Counted from the first letter of the stretch, positions 16,262-25,147 are shown. The stretch: 64,000 bases of DNA from Paenibacillus hemerocallicola (GCF_006265175.1 NZ_VDCQ01000004.1:124447-188446), one strand, 5' to 3'. Numbers and translations: made by a program. Notes: a model not told the origin generated them from the letters alone.

Positions 16262-16560
16262 CTCGCGCAACTTTTTTTGTCAAGGAAAACTTAATGGGGC
16301 GCTTGCGCTTTGCCGACGCTCGCGAGACTGCGAACCCAGAAATAGCGGAACCAGCGTATATTATTGACCGTATACAAGTGTCGACAGCAAAATAAAGGAA
16401 AACCATTCCTCTATTTCGCTATTCACTACCGATTTTCACCGTGTGAGATCGAAATAACGGAAGTCTACTCCGCTTTATTCAGGAGTGTAACGAAATTCGA
16501 GACCATAACGGAATACAGTGCCGTAATAATTCGGGCAACGTCTTGTCACGCCCGCCAAAA
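16262..16560 (-). repeat. Dispersed intergenic repeat, copy R3 (inverted)
   Basis: The reverse complement aligns with R1 and R2: it reads in order TATTCCGTTAT, AGACTTCCGTTATTTCGATCT, TGAATAGCGAAATAGAGGAA, TTTTGCTGTCGACA, CAATAATATACGCTGG and TTCCGCTATTTCTGGGTTCG. It begins directly after the rarA terminator. Confidence 0.75.
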
Positions 16561-16586
16561 CGCCTTCGCCTGTATGCGGATTATGC

Positions 16587-16619
16587 GCTCGTATAAAAAA
16601 AACGGACGGAATCATTCAC
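16587..16619 (-). terminator. rarA terminator overlapping its stop codon
   Basis: On the minus strand CGGGCGGA pairs with TCCGTCCG (one G-T pair) and eight Ts follow. The left arm contains the last rarA codons and the loop contains its stop. Confidence 0.75.
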
Positions 16620-17931
16620 TCCGCCCGGCTTTTCTGCGACGCTGCTGGTTTTGCTTCATCTTCTCTTCCGTCCCCTGCTCGGACGCTTCGAAAAACACGG
16701 TGTCGCGAATCGCGTCCGGCAAATATTGCTGCTCCACGTAATGTCCGGGAAAATCGTGCGGATATTTATACCCGGTATGCCCGAGCTGAGTGGCGCCTTT
16801 GTAATGCGCGTCTCGCAGATGCAGCGGCACGTCAGCGGACTTCGTACGCTCGAACGATTGCATGACGTTCGCGATCGCGATCGGGATCGAGTTCGATTTC
16901 GGGCTTTCCACCGCGAACAGGATCGCTTGGGCGATATTGTATTTCGCCTCCGGCCAGCCGATCTTATGATAGGCGTCCATCGCCGTGACGGCCTGCACCA
17001 TCGCCTGCGGATTGGACAGCCCGATATCCTCGCTGCACGCCACGATCAGACGTCGCAAAAACGTCATCGGGTCCATGCCAAGCCGCTCGACCGCGTACAG
17101 AAACCAATAAAGCGCCGCGTCGCTGGAGCCGCGCACGCTTTTGTGAAAAGCGGACAGCACGTCGTACTGGGTCGATTCGTCGGCCTTGATCGTCGGCTTG
17201 CGGATCGATTCCTCGGCCACCTCGAGCGTAATCCGGATCGTCCCGTCCGGCTCGGGCGATGTCGTAAGGGCGGCCAGTTCCAGCGCGTTCAACGCCCGGC
17301 GTATATCGCCGTTCGCCATTCGCGCTATGTGCTGCAGCGCCTCCTCCCCGGCTTCAATCCGCATAAAGCCCAGACCGCGCTCCTTATCCGCCAGCGCCCG
17401 CTTCATCGCTTGCAGCGAATGCTCATGCGTCAGCGACTTAAGCTCGAACAACGTAGACCGCGACAGAAGAGCCCCGTTCACATGGTGGAACGGATTTTCT
17501 GTCGTCGCGCCGATAAACGTAATAATCCCCTGCTCCACGGCGGGCAGCAGCGCATCTTGACGGGACGTGTTGAAGCGGTGCACCTCGTCGAGAAACAAAA
17601 TCGTTTTTTTGCCGTATAGCGATTTGTTCGCCTTCGCCTGTTCGATCACCTCGCGCACATCTTTGACCGAAGCATCCACCGCATTCAGTCGGACGAATTC
17701 CCCATTCGTCGCGTTCGATATAATATTGGCGAGCGTCGTCTTCCCCGTCCCGGGCGGTCCGTACAGCAAAATCGAGCTTACCTGATCGGCCTCGATCGCC
17801 CGGCGCAGCAGCTTCCCGGGTCCGACGATATGCTCCTGACCGAAATATTCGTCCAGCGTCCTGGGCCGGATCCGGTCGGCCAGCAGCTTCCCGCCTGGCT
17901 TTGACGCGTCATCGTAAGTGAACAAATCCAC
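16612..17931 (-). CDS. rarA: Replication-associated recombination protein A (MgsA/RarA AAA+ ATPase)
   Basis: The 439-residue AAA+ ATPase acts at stalled replication forks as a tetramer. It shows RPRTLDEYFGQEHI at residues 23-36, Walker A GPPGTGKTT at 58-66, Walker B ILFLDEVHR at 110-118, sensor 1 (FIGATTENPFHHVN), and the C-terminal MgsA domain (SEDIGLSNPQAMVQAVTAMD, then GYKYPHDFPGHYVEQQYLP). The GTG at 17931 is chosen as start because GGGGGA lies about eight bases upstream and because the frame beyond it lacks family similarity. The leader upstream shares a 16-base core with the tcdA leader. The stop codon lies inside the loop of its own terminator. Confidence 0.93.
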   Translation of the reverse strand: MDLFTYDDASKPGGKLLADRIRPRTLDEYFGQEHIVGPGKLLRRAIEADQVSSILLYGPPGTGKTTLANIISNATNGEFVRLNAVDASVKDVREVIEQAKANKSLYGKKTILFLDEVHRFNTSRQDALLPAVEQGIITFIGATTENPFHHVNGALLSRSTLFELKSLTHEHSLQAMKRALADKERGLGFMRIEAGEEALQHIARMANGDIRRALNALELAALTTSPEPDGTIRITLEVAEESIRKPTIKADESTQYDVLSAFHKSVRGSSDAALYWFLYAVERLGMDPMTFLRRLIVACSEDIGLSNPQAMVQAVTAMDAYHKIGWPEAKYNIAQAILFAVESPKSNSIPIAIANVMQSFERTKSADVPLHLRDAHYKGATQLGHTGYKYPHDFPGHYVEQQYLPDAIRDTVFFEASEQGTEEKMKQNQQRRRKAGRSE

Positions 17932-17981
17932 CGATTTCCCCCACCTTGCCGTTAAATCCCCCCACAAGGTTATGTCGTAGG

Positions 17982-17997
17982 CTTTGCAGCTTATTCC
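17982..17997 (-). repeat. Shared leader core (copy A, upstream of rarA)
   Basis: The minus-strand sequence GGAATAAGCTGCAAAG lies 51 bases upstream of the rarA GTG. The same 16 bases occur upstream of tcdA at 42923-42938, in both cases preceded by an ACTTT-GGG segment and followed by a G-rich segment. Confidence 0.75.
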
Positions 17998-18033
17998 AAC
18001 TCCTTTGCGAGGGGACCCGAAAGTGTGCACAAA

Positions 18034-18058
18034 AGCCGTCACCAGGGCGATGACGGCT
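18034..18058 (-). terminator. Terminator of the MMPL transporter gene
   Basis: AGCCGTCA pairs perfectly with TGACGGCT around nine bases. On the minus strand TTTTGTG follows. It lies 47 bases after the stop at 18105. Confidence 0.85.
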
Positions 18059-18104
18059 GTGTGCCTTGTCCTTGTTCAATTATACCAGCGTATTGCGCCC
18101 CGAA

Positions 18105-21100
18105 TCAAACGGGTTCGTCCGAATGCGAGCTGACATAGGCAAGCCCGCTCTTCGCTTTCCCCCCCGATTCGATCCGCTCCTTCCGATCCATGAACGGCCA
18201 CCAGTTGGCCGGGCCGAACATTCGTACCATGACCGGAATGAACAGCGGCAGGATGACCAGCGCGTAGAGGAACAGCCCGCACAGCACGATCGTGGCGATT
18301 TGCAGCAGCGACATGACGCCGGAGGGCAGCATCGCCGCGAAGGTCCCGCCCAGTATGACGGCTGCGGACATAATGACCGTCCCCATTTTTTGCATCGCCT
18401 TGAGAATCGCTTCCTTCGGAGGCATATGGCGATACTCCTTGAACCGGTCCATCAGGAAAATGCTGTAGTCGATGCCGAGCGCCATCAGCATGACGAAGCC
18501 GAAGAAAGGCACAGCCCAACTGATTCCGGTATATCCGAGTATCCGGACATAGATGACCTCGGTAATCGCCATCGACGTATAGAACGTCACGAGAAGCGAC
18601 AAAATGAGATAAACCGGCATGACGATCGAACGGAACAGCACGATCAAAATAATCGTTATGCCAATTAGCATGAGCATCATCGTGCGGGAATAGTCGTCCG
18701 CGGAAATGTGCTGCAAATCGTTGTTCATGCTCGTGACCCCGTCTACCGCATACGCGGCTTTCTCGAAGCCTGTTCCTTGCAACGCCCGTTGCACGGCGGC
18801 ATTCAAGTCGTCGGTTTTGCCGAGCGTTTCCGTATCGTAAGGGTTGCCTGCAAATACGACGTCGAATTTGACGATTTTCCGATCCTTGGACATGTAAACG
18901 TCGAGCGATTTCTGGAAATCCGCATTCGCAATCGCTTCGTTCGGAATGTGCCAGCCGGTCAATTGCTTGTTCGGCGCGCCAGAGAGCTCGGTCAGAAACG
19001 ATTGCGCCGAGGAAAGGCCTCCCGTCACCTGCTGCAGTCCGCCGACGCTTTGGTCCAAGCCGCTCGTCAGCTGACCCAACTGGTCGTTCAAATCGGCGAA
19101 GCCGGATTGGAGCTGACGTTGGCCTGCAGCCAGTTCGTCGATTCCTTTCGTCATATCCGGAATTTTCGCGACGATTTGCCCTTGGCCGTTCGCAGCTTGC
19201 TCGATGCCAGCCTGCAGCTGTTCTATTCCTTCTACAAGCCGGCCAAGCCCTTCCGCCAGCGCCGACTGACCGGCTGCCGCTTGCTCGAAGCCCGCATTCG
19301 CTTGCCCGATTCCCGCATGGATCCCGTCCAGCTGCGCATTCAACCGCTTCAATCCGTCGCCAATTCCGACAGCACCCGTCTGAAGCTGCGTCACCGAGCC
19401 GATCATTCTGGCATAATCCGGGTCCTGCTTCAGCTCCGGATATTTTTGCTCCAGTCCTGCGAGTCCGCTTCCCAGATCCGCCAACCCTTTCGCGACATTT
19501 TCTTGCCGGGCGGCCAGTTCGCCGTACGTTTGGGCCAATTGGCCGATGCCGCCGATTTCCCGGTAGCTTGCCAGCAATTGCCGGCTACCGGCGGCCAGCT
19601 GCTCCGCGCTCGCTTTCGCATCCCCCAGGCCGGCAATTAACGAATCCGCACCCGCAGAACCGTCGCGCAAGCCGGCTTCGATCCGCTTCATACCGTCGCC
19701 CAATTGGACAACGCCGGTTTTCAGCGCATTCGTGCCTTCAGACAATTGCTCCGCGCCTTTAACGGCCTCGTTCAGCTTCGGGGCGTTGCCGCTCAGCGCC
19801 TTGCTTGCCTCGGATAAGCCTTGACCGATTTGACCCAGGCCGTCCTTGCTTTGACCGAGACCGTCATCGACCATCCCGATTTGATTCGTCACTTGAAAAT
19901 TCTGCATCGCGTCTCCGGTAGGCCGCGTGGCGCTGCGTACCGTTTTGACGCCTTCCACCTTGGCGAGCTCCCGGGATATTTGCTCGACGGCGGCCAAGCC
20001 CTCAGCCGAATCCATCGGCTTGTCGGATTTGATTACGACTGCGGAAGGCAACGAGTCGCCGGGTCCGAAGCTGTCCGAAATGACTTGGAACGCCTTGACC
20101 GAATTGTATTTGTCGCCGATCTCGTCCAGCGAATTGAAAGAGATCGAGCCTTTGTAGGCACTCAGAAACGGAACGATGAGAACCGCCAATACGACGAGCG
20201 CCCAGATCGGCTTTTTCAGCGAAAAGGAACCGACTGCGCCCCATAGCCGGCTCGGCTTGTGCTCAAGCGATCCTTTTAACGGCCAAAATATCGCTTTGCC
20301 CAGCACGGCCATAAAAAACGGAACGAGCGTGAACAACGCGAGCATCAGCACCGCAACGCCGACAGCTACCGCAACGGCGGAACGATACAGCACGAAGGTG
20401 GACATCCCGATCGAGGCGAATCCGACCAGCACCGCAAGTCCGGAAAACAGCACCGTCCGTCCCGCGGTCCGGTACGTCTCGACAATCGCTTCCGTCGTAT
20501 CGCCGCGATGGGCCAATTCCTCCTTGAAGCGGCTGATCAGCAAAATACAATAGTCCGTACCGATTCCGAACAAGACGGCAACGAGAAAAATTTGCGTAAA
20601 GTTCGAGAGCGGAAAATCCAAATAATGAACAAGAAAGGCCACTGCCGACTGGGATACCAAGTACGTAAGCCCGACAGACAATAGAGGGATCAACGGCGCA
20701 ATCGCCGAACGGAATACGAGGAACAGAATGGCCAAAATAAACACGACCGTAATGCCCTCGGTTTTCTTCAGCCCTTCCTGCGAGCTCTCGACCACGTCCT
20801 CGTTAATGAGCCAATTGCCGGTATAATAATGATCGACTTTGACGTCCGATACGGCGTCGTACAAGGACGATCTGACTTCCGCGGGCGTCCGGCCGTCCGA
20901 CGCGGAGCTGACGAGAACGAGCACCGTTTCGCCGTCCTGCGATACCATCTGCTTCTCCAATTCCTTCATATCGAAGTGCGTCGTGACCGAAGCAATTCCG
21001 TAGACGTCTTTGCCGTTCTTCAGCTTGTCGACACCGCGCTCGACCTCGTTCATATCGGCGGAGGACAAACCGCCGTCCTTATGGAAGACGAGCACGGAGG

Positions 21101-21314
21101 ATAGGCCGCGCGCTTCTCCGGCGCCTTCATTGCCCGCATTCATCTCCTTCAGCAGCTTCGCCGCCATCGTCGAGGAATAGCCTTCCGGGACAGTAATTTG
21201 TCCTTTGTCCCGCACCAATTCGGCCATGTTCGGCGCCGTCAGGAGCAGCGCGACCGCTCCCGCGAGCCACAGCGCCAAAATGAACCATCTCAGCTTGATG
21301 ATCGTCTTCATCAT
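18105..21314 (-). CDS. MMPL/RND family membrane transporter (YdfJ-like)
   Basis: The 1069-residue protein has the MMPL layout: a first helix at about 7-28, an extracytoplasmic loop, five clustered helices (about 180-370) with the GIGTDYCILLISRFKEE signature, then a very long extracytoplasmic region (about 430-850) and a second helix bundle ending with the twin motif ALGIDYSIFLMDRFKEYR. The Asp-Tyr pairs are the proton-relay residues. The long loop is rich in regularly spaced G-L-x-Q and A-G-x-x-Q/L repeats, probably an extended alpha-helical hairpin. Such proteins export lipids, surfactants or drugs. The MarR gene directly upstream (48 bases) is probably its repressor and co-transcribed. A double ATG with GGGAG upstream marks the start. 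Confidence 0.92.
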   Translation of the reverse strand: MMKTIIKLRWFILALWLAGAVALLLTAPNMAELVRDKGQITVPEGYSSTMAAKLLKEMNAGNEGAGEARGLSSVLVFHKDGGLSSADMNEVERGVDKLKNGKDVYGIASVTTHFDMKELEKQMVSQDGETVLVLVSSASDGRTPAEVRSSLYDAVSDVKVDHYYTGNWLINEDVVESSQEGLKKTEGITVVFILAILFLVFRSAIAPLIPLLSVGLTYLVSQSAVAFLVHYLDFPLSNFTQIFLVAVLFGIGTDYCILLISRFKEELAHRGDTTEAIVETYRTAGRTVLFSGLAVLVGFASIGMSTFVLYRSAVAVAVGVAVLMLALFTLVPFFMAVLGKAIFWPLKGSLEHKPSRLWGAVGSFSLKKPIWALVVLAVLIVPFLSAYKGSISFNSLDEIGDKYNSVKAFQVISDSFGPGDSLPSAVVIKSDKPMDSAEGLAAVEQISRELAKVEGVKTVRSATRPTGDAMQNFQVTNQIGMVDDGLGQSKDGLGQIGQGLSEASKALSGNAPKLNEAVKGAEQLSEGTNALKTGVVQLGDGMKRIEAGLRDGSAGADSLIAGLGDAKASAEQLAAGSRQLLASYREIGGIGQLAQTYGELAARQENVAKGLADLGSGLAGLEQKYPELKQDPDYARMIGSVTQLQTGAVGIGDGLKRLNAQLDGIHAGIGQANAGFEQAAAGQSALAEGLGRLVEGIEQLQAGIEQAANGQGQIVAKIPDMTKGIDELAAGQRQLQSGFADLNDQLGQLTSGLDQSVGGLQQVTGGLSSAQSFLTELSGAPNKQLTGWHIPNEAIANADFQKSLDVYMSKDRKIVKFDVVFAGNPYDTETLGKTDDLNAAVQRALQGTGFEKAAYAVDGVTSMNNDLQHISADDYSRTMMLMLIGITIILIVLFRSIVMPVYLILSLLVTFYTSMAITEVIYVRILGYTGISWAVPFFGFVMLMALGIDYSIFLMDRFKEYRHMPPKEAILKAMQKMGTVIMSAAVILGGTFAAMLPSGVMSLLQIATIVLCGLFLYALVILPLFIPVMVRMFGPANWWPFMDRKERIESGGKAKSGLAYVSSHSDEPV

Positions 21315-21362
21315 CCTGTCGTGCTCCCTTCAAATATTTCACCCGAATCCGCGAATATTGGC

Positions 21363-21827
21363 TTACTTTTCGCTTTTCGGGGTCGGGTCGGCCTCCAGCA
21401 GCACGCGGGCCAGCTTCTCGTAAGTCGCGATAAACGCCTCGCCCTCCCGCTCGTCGAATTGCGCGATATACCGGGTCAGCAGCAGTTGGATTTTCCGTTC
21501 CATCTCGCCCGTTACCCGCTTCCCCTCTTCAGTCAGCTCCAAATAGGTGACCCGTCTGTCCTTGTCGTCGGGGATGCGCCGGATCAGCCGCTTGTCGAAT
21601 AAACGCGTAATGATTGCCGTAATCGAGCTTTTCCCTACGCAAAACGTATCCGCCAGCTCGGAGGAAGTACATCGGCCATGCGCGCACAAGTAACGCAATA
21701 CAAACACCTGATCGACCGTCAGCTCTACCGGCACCAAGTCCCGCAGCAGCGCGTTAAGCCTGCGGTTGACGATGAACGATGCGTTCTCATACCGGGTAAT
21801 GACTTGCTTAAGCATTTCTTCGTTCAT
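21363..21827 (-). CDS. MarR family transcriptional regulator
   Basis: The 154-residue protein has the winged helix of the MarR family (LTVDQVFVLRYL, CTSSELADTFCVGKSSITAIITRL, then the wing DKDRRVTYLELTEEG). It should bind a palindromic operator as a dimer and come off on binding a small lipophilic ligand. The start at 21827 has AAGGGAG six bases upstream. It sits in front of the MMPL transporter on the same strand, an arrangement typical for a self-regulated exporter operon. Its own promoter region contains AT-rich inverted and direct repeats (21863-21900) that fit an operator. Confidence 0.93.
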   Translation of the reverse strand: MNEEMLKQVITRYENASFIVNRRLNALLRDLVPVELTVDQVFVLRYLCAHGRCTSSELADTFCVGKSSITAIITRLFDKRLIRRIPDDKDRRVTYLELTEEGKRVTGEMERKIQLLLTRYIAQFDEREGEAFIATYEKLARVLLEADPTPKSEK

Positions 21828-21862
21828 GGGGGCTCCCTTCCCGATAACTTATTCTACTCTAA

Positions 21863-21900
21863 AATTATTTCACTATAGAACTATTTGATGAAAGAACTAT
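21863..21900. promoter_or_regulatory. Candidate MarR operator
   Basis: The AT-rich stretch contains the palindrome ATAGAACTAT and a second GAACTAT about 17 bases away, one to two helical turns apart, just upstream of marR. Confidence 0.45.
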
Positions 21901-22097
21901 ATCACACCTCGTTTTCATCGTCAAACTTAACTTTTGCCCGGCTTTCGTCGGTCGAAAACTGGCCCTAAGTCCGGAATTCGCTTCCGCCGCCGGCCCGTTG
22001 TCCGGCAAACGCCTCCGATGCTACACTGAGTACAGTAAGCTACGCCGGAACAGGAAACAAAAACTATAACCATTCGATAAGGTAAGGTGAACGGATC

Positions 22098-23006
22098 ATG
22101 AAAAATTTTTCAATACTTGGAGTCGTTTTGATCGTGGTGCTCGTCTGGGGCGCTTTGACGATGTGGGATTCGGGGAAAGGCTTTGCATGGGGCTGGTTGT
22201 CGTTCGGCACGAATAAAGTGGACATGGCCGAATCGTTTGACGCCGGCCGCTACCGGAATGTCGGGATCGAAGTCGGGAGCTCCGACGTGAACGTCGTTCG
22301 CGGAAGCACGGACAAGATCGAAGTCCGGCTCCACGGCAAAACGGATAAAGGCAATGCCGGCAAAATCGGGCTGAAGACCGATTCGAAAGGGGATACGCTG
22401 AATTTGGGCATCGAGAAACCGGAAGGGATGCAGCTCGGCTTCCGCATAGTCAGCCTGACGATGACCGTGGAACTGCCCGAGAAGCAATGGAACGAGCTTA
22501 AGGTGAAAGCGGGAAGCGGCGATGTCGAGGTCGCGGAATTCGAAGGAACGTCCATCGAGGCCGAAGCGAGCAGCGGCAATGTAGAGCTTTCGGCAAGCAA
22601 AGCGAAGAAGATTGCGCTCAAGACCGGCTCCGGAGACGTGAAGGCGAGCGACTTCAAAGCCGATACGGTCTCGTTCGATTCGAGAAGCGGCAACGTCGTC
22701 TTGAAGGACGGGGAAGCCGAGCTGAAGGGCGAGACCGGCTCCGGCGATATCCGGATCGAGATGGACGAGTTGCTCCACGATACGGACGTGTCGGCCGGCA
22801 GCGGCAATGTGACGATCGGGCTGGACCGCGAACCGAAATCGTTGACCGTCGATTACCGCGGCAAGTCCGGAGACGGGAAGATCCGCTGGAAAGGCTTCGA
22901 CTATCAAGAAAAGGACGAGGAAGGCCACACGATCAAGGGCGCGTTCGGTAGCGGCGGGACTAAGCTCAAGGTCGCAACCGGATCGGGGAACTTCACGCTG
23001 GACTAA
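22098..23006 (+). CDS. DUF4097 family (LiaG-like) membrane-anchored beta-strand protein
   Basis: The 302-residue protein starts with one hydrophobic helix (residues 5-22) that anchors it or serves as a signal, followed by a repetitive beta-rich domain. The repeat unit is about 20 residues and centres on alternating GSGDV and SGNV turns (AGSGDVEVAEF, ASSGNVELSAS, TGSGDVKASDF, SRSGNVVL, TGSGDIRIEM, AGSGNVTIGL, TGSGNFTL). This is the DUF4097 putative adhesin fold, a beta-solenoid often linked to cell-envelope stress operons. Start at 22098 is supported by AAGGTGA. The gene stands alone between marR (divergent) and the IF-3 paralogue, with its own terminator. Function is unknown; the family name does not prove adhesion. 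Confidence 0.85.
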   Translation: MKNFSILGVVLIVVLVWGALTMWDSGKGFAWGWLSFGTNKVDMAESFDAGRYRNVGIEVGSSDVNVVRGSTDKIEVRLHGKTDKGNAGKIGLKTDSKGDTLNLGIEKPEGMQLGFRIVSLTMTVELPEKQWNELKVKAGSGDVEVAEFEGTSIEAEASSGNVELSASKAKKIALKTGSGDVKASDFKADTVSFDSRSGNVVLKDGEAELKGETGSGDIRIEMDELLHDTDVSAGSGNVTIGLDREPKSLTVDYRGKSGDGKIRWKGFDYQEKDEEGHTIKGAFGSGGTKLKVATGSGNFTLD

Positions 23007-23030
23007 TCCTATTTCGAAGCGGTAGCATCC

Positions 23031-23052
23031 GGGAGCGCGAACGAGCGCTCCC
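23031..23052 (+). terminator. Terminator of the DUF4097 gene
   Basis: GGGAGCGC pairs perfectly with GCGCTCCC around six bases, followed by TTTTCTTTC. It lies 24 bases after the stop. Confidence 0.85.
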
Positions 23053-23089
23053 TTTTCTTTCGTTCATTCACGCCCGAAGAGCGGCATCT

Positions 23090-23563
23090 TTACAACGGAT
23101 TGACTTGTACCGCCGCTTGCTTGCCGCTGAGCTGGATTCCCGTAGCCGGGCGTCCGGACGGCTTCAGCTCTTTGATCAGCGATTCCAGCAGCTCCTTTGC
23201 CTTGGCGCCTTCCTTGCCTTGGATGCGGACTACGAGCAGGACGGCGTCTCCGGACTGCAAATGCTTCTCCGCCTGCCGCTTCTTCGTATCGTAGTCATGC
23301 TCCTCGATGTGCGGAGTCAGGCGGATTTCTTTCACTTTGGCCTCCCTATCGCGCTTGCGGACTTGCTGCTCCTCCCGCTTCGCGGTTCCGGCCCCGACCA
23401 GCCTGCACGGCGGCGGACTGCTCAGCAGCGACGTGCAGACCAGATCTACCTTATGCTTTTTGGCCAAAGCGAGCGCCTCGGACGTCGCGACAATACCCAG
23501 ATCTTCACCGTTGATGCCGGTCAGCAAAACTTCGGACGCTTTGATTCTTTCATTCATTATCAT
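23090..23563 (-). CDS. Divergent translation initiation factor IF-3 paralogue
   Basis: The 157-residue protein spans both IF-3 domains: N-terminal MNERIKASEVLLTGINGEDL and GIVATSEALALAKKHKVDLV, then the C-terminal KVKEIRLTPHIEEHDYDTK with a long helix and a final beta strand. Canonical residues are altered: the PVCRIMDYGKFKYE linker motif reads PPCRLVGAGTAKREEQ, and the end lacks the usual RPKMEG-type strand. The gene starts at ATG rather than the rare AUU/AUA of infC, and rpmI-rplT are not adjacent, so the true infC is elsewhere. GGGGGTG lies about eight bases before 23563. It is divergent from the small gene at 23626. The paralogue could modulate initiation or ribosome recycling under some condition; that is inference. 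Confidence 0.82.
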   Translation of the reverse strand: MIMNERIKASEVLLTGINGEDLGIVATSEALALAKKHKVDLVCTSLLSSPPPCRLVGAGTAKREEQQVRKRDREAKVKEIRLTPHIEEHDYDTKKRQAEKHLQSGDAVLLVVRIQGKEGAKAKELLESLIKELKPSGRPATGIQLSGKQAAVQVNPL

Positions 23564-23625
23564 TGTGGACACCCCCGAACTTTCGCTATAATGTTCCATA
23601 TTACGTGTTCGAAGGGGATTATACA

Positions 23626-23931
23626 ATGCGCGATAAAGAAATGGAAGAACGCATCATCCGCAACTACGAGCGCGACGAGAACATGATGATTCTCGTATTC
23701 GCCCAATGGTGCGTCAACAACGATCTCGATCCGGTCGAGCTGTACAAGCTCGCCTATCCGGATCAAACCGACAATCCCGCCCTGCTCCAGACCATCGAGC
23801 TGACCGTGCCGAAGGACGAGGCAGGCGATATTCCGGACGATACGGTGCTCGGCGTGCTGTCGCTGTTCGGCAACGAAGAGCTTGCTTTCGTCGTAACGCA
23901 GGAGATCGGCAGACGCGGCAAACGAACGTAA
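23626..23931 (+). CDS. Conserved-looking small hypothetical protein, 101 residues
   Basis: An acidic protein that begins MRDKEMEERIIRNYERDENM with no signal or membrane segment. It is rich in helix-formers, with a middle segment FAQWCVNNDLDPVELYKLAYPD and a C-terminal VLSLFGNEELAFVVTQEIGRR. It is unrecognised. The start at 23626 is supported by AAGGGGA seven bases upstream. The 62-base gap to the divergent IF-3 paralogue must hold both promoters, so the two may be co-regulated. A terminator follows the stop by 18 bases. Codon use matches its neighbours, which argues for a real gene. Confidence 0.75.
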   Translation: MRDKEMEERIIRNYERDENMMILVFAQWCVNNDLDPVELYKLAYPDQTDNPALLQTIELTVPKDEAGDIPDDTVLGVLSLFGNEELAFVVTQEIGRRGKRT

Positions 23932-23949
23932 GAGCCGCGATGCATAAAG

Positions 23950-23972
23950 AGGCCTCCCGGCTCGGGACGCCT
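23950..23972. terminator. Bidirectional terminator between 23931 and 23972
   Basis: AGGC-CT-CCCG pairs with CGGG-AC-GCCT around GCT. On the minus strand CTCTTTATG follows the stem, directly after the stop codon of the GGDEF gene. Confidence 0.6.
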
Positions 23973-24772
23973 TATGAGAATAACAATCCTTTATGCTTCA
24001 ATGAGGTGGACAGCAGGCTCGCCTTGCTGACCAAGTCGCGGAAGGAAAGCGAGAAGAAGCCGGGCTCTCGCGAGCCCGATACGACGCCAACCGCCGTCGA
24101 GACGGGAATATCCTCGATGACAAGCGGCTCGCGCAAAACGTCAAGAAGCTGTTGAAGCGAAGCTTCCGAGCGAAGGGTGACGATGACGAATTCGTCGCCG
24201 GCATACCGGCACAAATAGTCGTCCGCCGTGCCGATCGACAGAAGCAGGTCGGCAAATCCTTTAATCATGTCGTCCCCGACCGGATGACCGTATCTTTTGT
24301 TGATTTCCCCGAAATTGTTCAAATCGATAAACAGCAGGTGAAACCACTCCCGTCTTCGGAGCAGCTCCGAGCCGATCGACTGCACGTAAGCCGGGCGGAA
24401 CAATCCCGTCAGCGGATCCTGCAGCTCGCTCAATTGGATCCGGATCGTATCGCGGGTAATGAGGCCGCACACCCGGTCCTTGTCGGTTACGAGCAGACGC
24501 TCGATCCGCAGCCGTTCCATCGTGCCGAGCGCATCCCACACGAAATTGTCCGCGGGCACGCTGACCGGATTCCGCGTCATCGCATCGGCTACGATCCGAT
24601 TAGGATGCGTTTGGCGGACGTCGCGCGACGTCACGATCCCCACGATGCTTCCGTGATCCTGCACGACGAGGGAGCCGATTTCCAGCTTGGCCATCAGCTC
24701 CGAAGCGTGCCGCACGCTTTTATCGGATGAAACGGTCCGGATCGGGGAGGACATCAGCTCTCCCACCTTCAT
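23972..24772 (-). CDS. CBS-pair plus GGDEF domain protein (putative diguanylate cyclase)
   Basis: The 266-residue protein joins two CBS motifs (residues about 1-120: MKVGELMSSPIRTVS, GIVTSRDVRQT, VADAMTRNPVSV, GLITRDTIRI) to a GGDEF domain (about 120-266: DPLTGLFRPAYV, FIDLNNFGEINKRYGHPVGDDM, and the active loop RYAGDEFVIV). The first Gly of GGDEF is Ala, a change tolerated in some active enzymes. The CBS pair would sense an adenine nucleotide or related ligand and adjust cyclic-di-GMP synthesis. The start overlaps the stop of the gene upstream by four bases (ATGA), showing translational coupling. The operon begins with an HD-GYP phosphodiesterase, so synthesis and breakdown are encoded together behind a cyclic-di-GMP riboswitch. 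Confidence 0.9.
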   Translation of the reverse strand: MKVGELMSSPIRTVSSDKSVRHASELMAKLEIGSLVVQDHGSIVGIVTSRDVRQTHPNRIVADAMTRNPVSVPADNFVWDALGTMERLRIERLLVTDKDRVCGLITRDTIRIQLSELQDPLTGLFRPAYVQSIGSELLRRREWFHLLFIDLNNFGEINKRYGHPVGDDMIKGFADLLLSIGTADDYLCRYAGDEFVIVTLRSEASLQQLLDVLREPLVIEDIPVSTAVGVVSGSREPGFFSLSFRDLVSKASLLSTSLKHKGLLFS

Positions 24773-25122
24773 GAAAGCTCCACCTCCCGCTGAACGGATA
24801 CTTCGATTTTCAGCTCGGAGCGTATGACCATCGTATCGCTGATCATGCGGTCCGCCTCCTCCAGAACGATATTGATCAAGATGTCCTTGTCCAGCATTTG
24901 CAATAGCGAAGTACGGATCAGTACCGCCTCCACCTTCGGATGCTCGATCGTGATGATCGTGAATTGCTCGGGCGAGAGCGCCTCCGCCATCCGTCTGACC
25001 GCTTCGGGCCCGATCGGAGCTTTACGCCCGATCACGAGCAGGTCCTGCATCGGCGGCACCTCGAACTCGGACATTTTCAACGACAGCGTGGCTCTTCTCG
25101 AATAGATTCGTTTTTGATTCAT
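24769..25122 (-). CDS. Hypothetical protein in the cyclic-di-GMP operon, 117 residues
   Basis: This protein is unrecognised. The body alternates beta-like and helical stretches: RATLSLKMSEFEVPPMQDLLVIGRK split by charged turns, then PEAVRRMAEALSPEQFTIITI and LLQMLDKDILINIVLEEADRM. There is no membrane helix or signal. It lies 25 bases after the HD-GYP gene and overlaps the CBS-GGDEF gene by four bases, so it is made with both. A role as partner or regulator of the cyclase or phosphodiesterase is suggested by context only. Confidence 0.8.
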   Translation of the reverse strand: MNQKRIYSRRATLSLKMSEFEVPPMQDLLVIGRKAPIGPEAVRRMAEALSPEQFTIITIEHPKVEAVLIRTSLLQMLDKDILINIVLEEADRMISDTMVIRSELKIEVSVQREVELS

Positions 25123-25147
25123 GGATGAGCATACTCCTTAAGCCCAA

